Positions 33,956 through 40,717 of a stretch of 64,000 bases of DNA are shown here, one piece after another. The notes beneath the pieces are model-generated. The model did no database searches and was not told where the DNA came from. It was given only the letters and a program-made list of their open reading frames with translations. Every line of letters starts with the position of its first letter. Within the stretch, counting starts at the first letter, position 1. The DNA lies in contig NZ_SCVC01000039.1 in assembly GCF_004297405.1 (NCBI RefSeq), positions 107,268 to 171,267 on the forward strand, written 5' to 3'. The position numbers were made by a program, and so were the translations under genes. The stretch comes from Reyranella sp. GTDB taxonomy: Bacteria > Pseudomonadota > Alphaproteobacteria > Reyranellales > Reyranellaceae.

Positions 33956-33974
33956 CATGTCAACGAAATACATG
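33956..33974. promoter_or_regulatory. Operator copy 2, CATGT-N9-ACATG
   Basis: A second 19-base inverted repeat with the same arms and spacing, 36 bases centre to centre from copy 1, on the side of the regulator gene. It again continues into TACATGTATTATC (33969-33981). TATTAT inside the repeat could serve as a -10. Confidence 0.6.
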
Positions 33975-34014
33975 TATTATCTTCCCGATCTGAATTGAGC
34001 CCTCCGGAGGTCGT

Positions 34015-34443
34015 ATGCGGCTGACGCGCTACACCGATTATGCGATGCGGGTGCTGCTCTATCTCGGGGCCCAGCCTGAAAAGGTCTGCTCCATTTCCGA
34101 GATCGCACGTGCCTACGGCATCTCGCAGAACCACCTGATGAAGGTCGCCCACGATCTTGGGAAGGCCGGCTATGTCGAGGGCGTGCGTGGCCGCTTCGGC
34201 GGCATCCGCCTCGCAAAGCCGGCCGAGGAGATCAACGTCGGCGACGTCGTGCGCCAGACGGAAGAAGGATTTGAACTGGTGGAGTGCAGCACCTGCGTCA
34301 TTGCGCCCGCCTGTGGACTCACCGGTGCGCTGGACGAAGCACTTGCGGCCTTCATGGCCGTCCTCGATCGCTATACGCTGGCCGACCTGCTGAAGAAGAG
34401 GTCGAAGCTCATGCGTCTGTTCGAGATCCAGTTGGCCTCGTGA
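34015..34443 (+). CDS. nsrR: Rrf2-family regulator, NsrR-like NO sensor
   Basis: A 142-aa winged-helix Rrf2 protein. The N-terminus MRLTRYTDYAMRVLLYL carries Asp8, a known cluster ligand in NsrR. The recognition part is YGISQNHLMKVAHDLGKAGYVEGVRGRFGG. Three cysteines, Cys91, Cys94 and Cys100 (C-x2-C-x5-C in ECSTCVIAPACGL), can hold an iron-sulfur cluster. The first spacing is shorter than in most NsrR and IscR proteins. GGAGG precedes the ATG by four bases. The divergent haemoglobin and AOX genes with shared operators support an NO-responsive repressor. Its stop overlaps the next ATG. Confidence 0.82.
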   Translation: MRLTRYTDYAMRVLLYLGAQPEKVCSISEIARAYGISQNHLMKVAHDLGKAGYVEGVRGRFGGIRLAKPAEEINVGDVVRQTEEGFELVECSTCVIAPACGLTGALDEALAAFMAVLDRYTLADLLKKRSKLMRLFEIQLAS

Positions 34444-35288
34444 TGCGTCTTGTCTGCGCTGCGCTGTCGGCAATCCTGTTGCTCGCCTCCCTCGCGGCCG
34501 AGGCGCAGCAGAATGTTCGCGTTCCCGTCGAGCAGGGCGGCCGCACCGTGCAGCTCGCCGCGCAACTCTTCCGTCCAGCCAATGTCGCAACGCCGCTGCC
34601 GGCCGTCGCGATCTTCCACGGCTGCGGTGGACCGGGGCAGAACACGTCGCGCATGGCGGCGTTGCTCGCCTCCTGGGGCTACGCCGCTCTCGTGGTCGAC
34701 AGTTTCTCGGCACGTGGATTGAAGGACATTTGCGGCCGCAACTGGCCGACGCAGGCCGACGCAGAGGCGCGGGCACCGGACATCGACGCAGCGCTCGCCT
34801 GGCTGGCGAGGCAACCGGGCGTCGATCCGAAGCGGTTGGGATACATGGGCTATTCCTATGGCGGTGGCGTCGCGATGCTGCGCGCCCTGTCGGGCCAGCC
34901 TGATGCGCCCGCATCGCCATCGGCAGCTCGTGCGGTCGTGCTGGTCTATCCCGATTGCGCTTTAGCCGACGCGCTGGGGCCGCGCCTCGCCGTGCGCCAG
35001 CCAACACTCTTCGCCATGGGTGCGCTGGATGACTGGACTCCAGTGCCGCGATGCCAGGCCGTGATCAATCGGGTCTCGCGCGGCAAGGACTTGATCGAAA
35101 CGAAAATATACGAGGGCGCGCATCACAGTTTCGATGCGCTCGGACTGCCGGTGCGCTATCTCGACGGTGTCGGCAATCGCAGCAAGCCGGGTGGTTGCTG
35201 CGGCGCGCACTACGGCGCGCACGAGCCGGCCTGGAAGCAGTTCGTGGCCGATGTGCGGGTCTTTCTGGCCAAGCACCTCGCGCCCTGA
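34443..35288 (+). CDS. Secreted dienelactone hydrolase-like alpha/beta hydrolase
   Basis: A 281-aa protein starting at the ATG that overlaps the regulator's TGA. A signal peptide (MRLVCAALSAILLLASLAAEA) precedes an alpha/beta hydrolase with AIFHGCGGPGQNTSRMAALL (oxyanion region), nucleophile Ser in MGYSYGGGVAML, Asp in MGALDDWTPV and His in YEGAHHSFDAL. It is related to dienelactone hydrolase but has Ser rather than Cys as nucleophile. It is probably periplasmic. Translational coupling to the NsrR-like gene suggests shared transcription, but no functional link is evident. Confidence 0.78.
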   Translation: MRLVCAALSAILLLASLAAEAQQNVRVPVEQGGRTVQLAAQLFRPANVATPLPAVAIFHGCGGPGQNTSRMAALLASWGYAALVVDSFSARGLKDICGRNWPTQADAEARAPDIDAALAWLARQPGVDPKRLGYMGYSYGGGVAMLRALSGQPDAPASPSAARAVVLVYPDCALADALGPRLAVRQPTLFAMGALDDWTPVPRCQAVINRVSRGKDLIETKIYEGAHHSFDALGLPVRYLDGVGNRSKPGGCCGAHYGAHEPAWKQFVADVRVFLAKHLAP

Positions 35289-35303
35289 TCCGGAGTTTGG
35301 TCG

Positions 35304-35831
35304 ATGGAGAAGACGATCTGGCAGTGCCATATCGCGATATCGCTCGACGGCAAGATCGCTCGGGCCGATGGGTCGTTCGACTGGCTGGAGCCGTATCCAC
35401 CGCAGGAATTTGGCATCGACGCTTTCCTGGAAAAGGTCGACGCCATCCTGATGGGACGTGACACCTACGATATCGTGCGCGGCTTCGGCGATTGGCCCCG
35501 CCCCGGCAAACCGACCATCGTCATGACCAACCGACCGCTGGACAATGCGCCTCCCGGCGTCGAGGCCCGGTCGGGTGACTTGAGTGTCGTTGCGGCGGAG
35601 CTGGAAGCGCGCGGCTACGGGACCGTCTGGGTCGAAGGCGGCGGCCAGGTGATCCGCAGCATGATCGCAGCCGGCAAGCTCGATGTCTTCGAGATGGCGA
35701 TCCTGCCGATCGTATTGGGTGACGGCATACCCCTGATCCCGCCCGGCACGCCCGAACTCAAGCTCGAACTGGTAGCGTGCGAACCGCGCAGCGGCGGCGC
35801 GCTGCATGTCGTCTACCGACGTACGCCGTGA
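35304..35831 (+). CDS. RibD C-terminal/dihydrofolate-reductase-like protein
   Basis: A 175-aa protein with the RibD-C/DHFR fold: HIAISLDGKIARADGSFDWL at the N-terminus, ILMGRDTYDIVRGFGDWP, a VEGGGQVIRSMI NADPH-binding loop, and LPIVLGDGIPL near the end. These standalone proteins (YyaP/YwjB type) are putative NADPH-dependent reductases with unknown substrates. It starts 15 bases after the preceding hydrolase, preceded by GGAG, so it may be on the same message. Confidence 0.82.
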   Translation: MEKTIWQCHIAISLDGKIARADGSFDWLEPYPPQEFGIDAFLEKVDAILMGRDTYDIVRGFGDWPRPGKPTIVMTNRPLDNAPPGVEARSGDLSVVAAELEARGYGTVWVEGGGQVIRSMIAAGKLDVFEMAILPIVLGDGIPLIPPGTPELKLELVACEPRSGGALHVVYRRTP

Positions 35832-35930
35832 ACGAGCTGTCGTGTTGTTCCCGGCGGCGATTGTGTAAGGTCCCGCCGGGGGACAAACGATGGACAAGTC
35901 GATGGGCCGCAGGCTGCTGAGGGCAGCCTC

Positions 35931-37229
35931 GTGACCGATATCGCGACACCTGCCAAACACGGCGCCATGCGCCTGTGGGGCGTCGCGGCGCTCGGCATAG
36001 GTTCGATGGTCGGCGCGGGCATCTTCGCTCTGCTCGGCCAGGCCGCCCTGATGGCCGGCAGCGACGTCTACCTGTCGTTTGCCATCGGCGGCATCATCGC
36101 GCTGCTGTCCGGCTACTCCTATGCTCGTCTCGCTGCCCGCTTTCCCAGCTCGGCCGGCATCATGGACTACTTCGATCGCGCCTACCCGTCTCGGGTCGTG
36201 GCGGGTGGATTGTCGGTCCTCTATCTCGTCACCTCGATCATCGCGATTGCGATGATCGCCAAGACCTTCGGCGCCTATGCCGACCGGCTGCTCCTGGGCG
36301 ATACGTCGTCGCCCTGGGTGAAGAGCTTCTTCGCATCGGCCATCGTGATCGCCCTCGTGGCGGCGAACATGGTGGGCTCGGGTGCGGTCGGCCGCCTCGA
36401 AGAGCTGCTGGTCATCGCCAAGCTCGTCATTCTGGCGGTCCTGATGATAGCGGGGGTGCCGGCGATCGATCCTGCCTTGCTGATCGCCGGGCCGACCGTG
36501 GGGTTGGGAACGCTACTCGCCAGCGTCGGCCTGACGTTCTTTGCCTATGCAGGCTATGGCATGATGACGAATGCCGCCGGGCATGTCGCCAATCCCGAGG
36601 TGACGATTCCGCGGGCCATCTACCTTGCGATCGGACTGGTGATCGTCCTCTACATCGGCTTGGCGATCGTCGTTCTGGGCAGCATCTCGCCGGCCGAACT
36701 GGCGCGCTATGCTGACACGGCTGTCGCCCAGGCGGCGCGGCCGGTGCTGGGGCAGGCAGGCTTCGTCATCGTCGCGGGCGGCGCGCTGTTTGCGACGGCA
36801 TCCGCCATCAATGCCTGCATCTTCTCCGCCCTCGAAGTCTCTCGTGGTCTTGCCGCCAAGGGGCAACTGCCGGCCGCCTTCGGTCGCGCGACCTGGGGGC
36901 AGGGGACGCATGGCCTGGTCTGGGCGACCGGTGCGATCCTGGTCCTGGTGAATCTCTTCGACCTCGGTGCCATCGCGCAAGTCGCGGGCGCCACGTTCCT
37001 GATTTCCTATCTCGCGATCTTCCGGGCGCACTGGCGACTGCATGCCCAGGTCGGGGGACGGCGAAGCCTGATCCTGCTCGGTGCCGCACTGATGGTGCTC
37101 ACGCTCGGTGCCTTCACGGTCAGCCTTTTGCAAACCCAGCCGATCGTCGTTGGCCTCGCCCTGATCGCCATCGCTGGCAGCTTCGGGATAGAGTGGCTGG
37201 TGCAACGCCGACGACGGACTTCACTATGA
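35931..37229 (+). CDS. APC-superfamily amino acid permease
   Basis: A 432-aa transporter with 12 predicted membrane helices. The first has the APC signature GIGSMVGAGIFALLGQAA, and ARFPSSAGIMDYFDRAYP is the conserved TM2-TM3 loop. The start is a GTG at 35931. It probably imports or exchanges an amino acid or amine; the substrate is unclear. It is followed by a GNAT gene that overlaps its last 4 bases (ATGA), so the two are co-translated. Confidence 0.85.
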   Translation: MTDIATPAKHGAMRLWGVAALGIGSMVGAGIFALLGQAALMAGSDVYLSFAIGGIIALLSGYSYARLAARFPSSAGIMDYFDRAYPSRVVAGGLSVLYLVTSIIAIAMIAKTFGAYADRLLLGDTSSPWVKSFFASAIVIALVAANMVGSGAVGRLEELLVIAKLVILAVLMIAGVPAIDPALLIAGPTVGLGTLLASVGLTFFAYAGYGMMTNAAGHVANPEVTIPRAIYLAIGLVIVLYIGLAIVVLGSISPAELARYADTAVAQAARPVLGQAGFVIVAGGALFATASAINACIFSALEVSRGLAAKGQLPAAFGRATWGQGTHGLVWATGAILVLVNLFDLGAIAQVAGATFLISYLAIFRAHWRLHAQVGGRRSLILLGAALMVLTLGAFTVSLLQTQPIVVGLALIAIAGSFGIEWLVQRRRRTSL

Positions 37230-37642
37230 TTCGCAAGGCAACGCTCGCCGATCGGCCACGAATCTATGAGGTGCGCCACGCCGTCCGGGAGAACCGCCTG
37301 AGCCGTTCTTCCGAAGCCAAGGTCGATCAGGTTACCGACTGGATCTTTGCCAATGGCAGCTTCTGGGTCTGGGACGAGGATAGCGCGGTACAGGGCTTCG
37401 CCGTCGCCGATTCTCGCGACGGCACGATCTTCGGCCTCTTCATCTATCCCGATTATGAAAGCCGTGGCATCGGGCGGGCGCTGTTGCCGAAGGCTTGTGA
37501 GGATCTACGGGCCGCAGGCTTCACGGTCGCGAAACTGACGACAGGGGCCGGCACGCGGGCAGAACGTTTCTATCGCACCAACGGATGGGAAGAGACCGGC
37601 CGCCAGGACGACGGCCAGATCATCTTTCAGAAATCGCTCTGA
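37226..37642 (+). CDS. GNAT-family N-acetyltransferase
   Basis: A 138-aa acetyltransferase. Motif A, which binds acetyl-CoA, is IFGLFIYPDYESRGIGRALLP, with the R-G-I-G-R turn. The C-terminal YRTNGWEETG is also conserved. The ATG overlaps the permease stop. The acceptor is unknown; co-translation with a permease might mean it acts on an imported amine or amino acid, but that is a guess. Confidence 0.82.
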   Translation: MIRKATLADRPRIYEVRHAVRENRLSRSSEAKVDQVTDWIFANGSFWVWDEDSAVQGFAVADSRDGTIFGLFIYPDYESRGIGRALLPKACEDLRAAGFTVAKLTTGAGTRAERFYRTNGWEETGRQDDGQIIFQKSL

Positions 37643-37645
37643 CCG

Positions 37646-38338
37646 TCAGGCTTGCGTCGCGCGCTTCAGCGCGGCCGTCGCCAGCAGGCGCGTCGAATCG
37701 AGGGTCGGCAAGGGCGAGTTGCCGTCGTTCATGATCAGCGGGATTTCCGTGCAACCGAGAACGACGGCATCGCAGCCCCCGGCCTTCATGCGGTCCATGA
37801 CCCGCTGATAGGCGGCGACCGCCTGTGGCGTGAAGATGCTGCGCACCAGCTCGTCCATGATGATCCCGTTGGTTTCGTCACGCTCGGCATCGGTTGGACG
37901 CAGATAGCCGAGACCGCGCGCGGTGAGCTTCTCGGGATAGACCTCGCTGTCGATCAGCCAGCGCGTGCCGGTGATGCCCAGCCGCTTGAAGCCGCGCGCC
38001 ACGGCTTCCTCCGCGACCACCTCGGCGATGTGCAGCCAGGGCAGCGGCGACTGTGGCAACACATGCGGCATTGCCTGGTGGATCGTATTGTCGGGGCAGA
38101 TCAGGAAGTCGGCGCCAGCCTTGGCAAGCTTGTGCGCCGAGGAAAGCATCAGCTCGGCCACACCTTTCCGATCGCCGCGGTCGAGGCACTCGACATAGGC
38201 GGCCAGCGAATGCGTGTGCAACGAGACTTCCGGATGGACGTGTGGTCCGAGAAAGCGGGCTCCCTCGACGCAGATCGTCTTGTAGCAAAGCGCGGCGCCT
38301 TCGGCCGAACAGGCGACGATTCCGATGTGCTGTGGCAT
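37646..38338 (-). CDS. Aspartate/glutamate racemase family protein
   Basis: A 230-aa Asp/Glu racemase superfamily member. The two catalytic cysteines are in LICPDNTIHQA (Cys82) and VVLGCTEIPLIM (Cys189), and no PLP site is present. It interconverts D- and L-aspartate or related acids. It converges on the GNAT gene with 3 bases between stops and is followed 5 bases upstream by xerC's end, both on the minus strand. Confidence 0.87.
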   Translation of the reverse strand: MPQHIGIVACSAEGAALCYKTICVEGARFLGPHVHPEVSLHTHSLAAYVECLDRGDRKGVAELMLSSAHKLAKAGADFLICPDNTIHQAMPHVLPQSPLPWLHIAEVVAEEAVARGFKRLGITGTRWLIDSEVYPEKLTARGLGYLRPTDAERDETNGIIMDELVRSIFTPQAVAAYQRVMDRMKAGGCDAVVLGCTEIPLIMNDGNSPLPTLDSTRLLATAALKRATQA

Positions 38339-38343
38339 GGCTT

Positions 38344-39276
38344 TCAGCCCTTGGCGCGTGGATGGGCGTTTCGATAGACGGTGGCGAGGCGGGCGGCGTC
38401 GACGTCGGTGTAGCGCTGCGTCGTCGAGAGCGAGGCGTGTCCCAGCAGCTCCTGGATCGCGCGTAGATCGCCGCCGGCGCCCAAAAGGTGGGTCGCGAAG
38501 GAGTGGCGCAGCGCATGCGGCGTCACGCTCTCGGCAAGACCCAGGCCGCGGCGGATCTCGCGCACGCGCTTCTGCACGATGGCGGGATCGAGCGCGCCGC
38601 CGCGGGCGCCGACGAAGACCCTGTCGCCGGGCCTGGCGGCCGCGAGCCAGGGGCAGGCGTCGCGATAGGCTTTCAGTGCCTGCAGCGCCTGAGGCAGCAG
38701 CAGCACCATCCGTGTCTTGTTGCCCTTGCCGGTGATGGCGAGCGTGTCGTTGCCGCTCTTCAGCAGCTCATCGACCTCTGCCTTGGTGAGGGCGAGCGCT
38801 TCACCGATACGCAGGCCGGCGCCGTAGAGCAGGATCAATACGGCCGTGTCGCGCAGGTCGAGCCACGGCGCCCGCTCGCGATCGGACTCGGCATCGAGCA
38901 GGTCTTCCATGTCGCGTTCGCTGAGCGCCTTCGGGACGGACCGCGGCAACTTGGGCGTCTGGATCGACGCGATGCTGGCATTGTGGGCCAGTCCGTTCTT
39001 GTCGAGGAAACGAAAGAACGAGCGCACCGAGGCGAAGGCCCGCGCCGTCGACGTGCGCGCCAGGCCCTGTCGGCCGCGTTCGGCCAGCCAGGCGCGGAAC
39101 TCGGCGGGTTTCAACTTGCCGAGGGCATCGAGCGTGGGCTCAGCGCCGAGATAGCTCGTCATGAAGCCGAGGAAGGTCGCCACATCATGCTGGTAGGCGG
39201 TGAGCGTGTGGGCCGAGAAGCGGCGTTCGCTTTGCAGCCAGTCGTGCCACGCGCTCTGCGCCTCGGCGACGCTCAT
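38344..39276 (-). CDS. xerC: Tyrosine recombinase XerC
   Basis: A 310-aa chromosome-dimer resolution recombinase. I used the ATG at 39276 because the longer frame runs into DUF484. The SAM-like N-terminal core-binding domain (about 5-95) is followed by the catalytic domain with Arg in GAGLRIGEALAL, Lys in ITGKGNKTRMV, His-x-x-Arg in TPHALRHSFATHLL, His in LLGHASLSTTQ and the nucleophile Tyr in QRYTDVD. It is paired with the DUF484 gene 7 bases upstream, a conserved arrangement. Nothing nearby suggests an integrase of a mobile element. Confidence 0.94.
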   Translation of the reverse strand: MSVAEAQSAWHDWLQSERRFSAHTLTAYQHDVATFLGFMTSYLGAEPTLDALGKLKPAEFRAWLAERGRQGLARTSTARAFASVRSFFRFLDKNGLAHNASIASIQTPKLPRSVPKALSERDMEDLLDAESDRERAPWLDLRDTAVLILLYGAGLRIGEALALTKAEVDELLKSGNDTLAITGKGNKTRMVLLLPQALQALKAYRDACPWLAAARPGDRVFVGARGGALDPAIVQKRVREIRRGLGLAESVTPHALRHSFATHLLGAGGDLRAIQELLGHASLSTTQRYTDVDAARLATVYRNAHPRAKG

Positions 39277-39283
39277 GTTGAGG

Positions 39284-40030
39284 TCACTCGGGCAGGTCGA
39301 GCCAGGCGCGGATGGTGTTTTCAAGCACCTTGGCAAGGAAGAACAGGAGTTCGGTCGACATCTCCGGACCGAAGGCTTCCGGATCGCGCGCACCGAAGCA
39401 CATGACGCCGTCGGGCGAGCCCGAAGAAACGCGGAGCCGCATCAGCACGTCGGACTTCACGAAGCGCGAGACCTCGCCGAAGAAGGCATCCTCGCCCACG
39501 ATATCGGAGCGCAGGCGGGCATGCTTGTCCGGTCCGATCGCGGCATCGATGGCGCCGGGCGCCAACACATAGACGCCACGGACGGGAACGCGCTTGGGCG
39601 CATCGGCATTGGCTTCGATCGCCATGGTGATGAAGTCGACGTCGAGCAATTCCGGCAGCTCGTGCGTGACAACGTGGATCATCTTCTCGAAGGTCGTCGC
39701 CTGGATGATGCTGATCACCGCCGCCTGGATGCGGTTCTGGACGATCTGGTTCTGCTTGGAATTGGCGATGATCTCGGTGCGTTCGGTTTTCAGCCGGTCG
39801 ATCTCGCTGCGTAGGCGCTTCAGGATCGCCTGTTGCATGTCGATGACGCCCGGTCCCTGGACCCGCGGCGCAACGCCCATCTCACTGCCCAGCTCGGCAT
39901 GCTTCTCGAAGAAGTCGGGGTGGGCCTTGAGATAGGCCACGACATCGTCGGCAGTGATGAGCTTTATCTGACGGCCGGAACCGTCGGGGGCCATTACGGT
40001 ACCGTCGTCTGCCTCTTTTTTCTTGTCCAT
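39284..40030 (-). CDS. DUF484 family protein
   Basis: A 248-aa protein with the DUF484 fold: an N-terminal helical part (DDVVAYLKAHPDFFEKHAEL), a coiled coil (AILKRLRSEIDRLKTER) and a GAF-like C-terminal domain (about 95-240). Members are consistently located next to xerC and their function is unknown. Here it precedes xerC by 7 bases on the same strand, probably in one transcript with it, following the transaldolase gene by 17 bases. Confidence 0.88.
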   Translation of the reverse strand: MDKKKEADDGTVMAPDGSGRQIKLITADDVVAYLKAHPDFFEKHAELGSEMGVAPRVQGPGVIDMQQAILKRLRSEIDRLKTERTEIIANSKQNQIVQNRIQAAVISIIQATTFEKMIHVVTHELPELLDVDFITMAIEANADAPKRVPVRGVYVLAPGAIDAAIGPDKHARLRSDIVGEDAFFGEVSRFVKSDVLMRLRVSSGSPDGVMCFGARDPEAFGPEMSTELLFFLAKVLENTIRAWLDLPE

Positions 40031-40047
40031 GAACGCCCGTCTCCGGG

Positions 40048-40704
40048 TCAGAGGATCGACTGGCCGGTCTTGGCCCAGTCGTCGAGGAAGGCCTTCAGTC
40101 CATTGTCGGTCAGCACGTGCTTGAAGAGCTGGCGCAGCACGTTGGGCGGCAACGTTGCGACCTGGGCGCCGAGCTTGGCGGCCTGGACGACGTGCTGCGG
40201 GTGGCGTACCGAGGCGACCAGCACCTCGGTCTTGAAGTGCGGATACTGGCGATAGATCGTCATGATCTCGCCGATGAGGTGCATGCCGTCGTGGCCGATA
40301 TCGTCGAGACGTCCGACGAAGGGCGAGATGAAGGTAGCGCCAGCCTTGGCTGCCAGCAGTGCCTGCGCCGGAGAGAAGCAGAGGGTGACATTCACCATCG
40401 TGCCTTCGGAAGTCAGCGCCTTGCAGGTCTTCAGGCCGTCCGGCGTCAGCGGCACTTTGACCGCGACGTTCTTGGCGAGCTTGGCGAGTTTGCGGCCTTC
40501 CTCGAGCATGGTCTTGTGATCGGTCGCCACCGTCTCGGCGCTGACCGGGCCGGGAACGATCGCGCAGATCTCCTTGATCACGTCGAGCATTGGCCGGCCG
40601 GCCTTCATGATCAGCGAGGGATTGGTGGTGACACCGTCGAGCAGGCCGGAAGCGGCCAAATCCTTGATCTCGGCAACATCGGCGGTATCGACGAAGAACT
40701 TCAT
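40048..40704 (-). CDS. tal: Transaldolase, TalC/F6P-aldolase-like short form
   Basis: A 218-aa class-I aldolase. The family-typical start is MKFFVDTADVAEI. The Schiff-base lysine is Lys83 in NVAVKVPLTPDG. TTNPSLIMKAG and ISPFVGRLDDIGHDG are the other signatures. The short length places it in the MipB/TalC subfamily of the pentose phosphate pathway. It is the first gene of the tal-DUF484-xerC run. Its ATG is only 13 bases from the divergent priA ATG. Confidence 0.92.
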   Translation of the reverse strand: MKFFVDTADVAEIKDLAASGLLDGVTTNPSLIMKAGRPMLDVIKEICAIVPGPVSAETVATDHKTMLEEGRKLAKLAKNVAVKVPLTPDGLKTCKALTSEGTMVNVTLCFSPAQALLAAKAGATFISPFVGRLDDIGHDGMHLIGEIMTIYRQYPHFKTEVLVASVRHPQHVVQAAKLGAQVATLPPNVLRQLFKHVLTDNGLKAFLDDWAKTGQSIL

Positions 40705-40717
40705 ATAAAATACCCCA

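Noticed and set aside
33920..33974. FNR/NnrR-type sites (TTGAT-N4-ATCAA) in the haemoglobin-regulator gap
   Set aside because: The dyads have CATGT/ACATG arms with a nine-base spacer, which does not fit the FNR-family consensus.
38344..39276. XerC as a sign of an integrated phage or integron
   Set aside because: It is the housekeeping type paired with DUF484, and no att repeats, phage genes or cassette sites are nearby.
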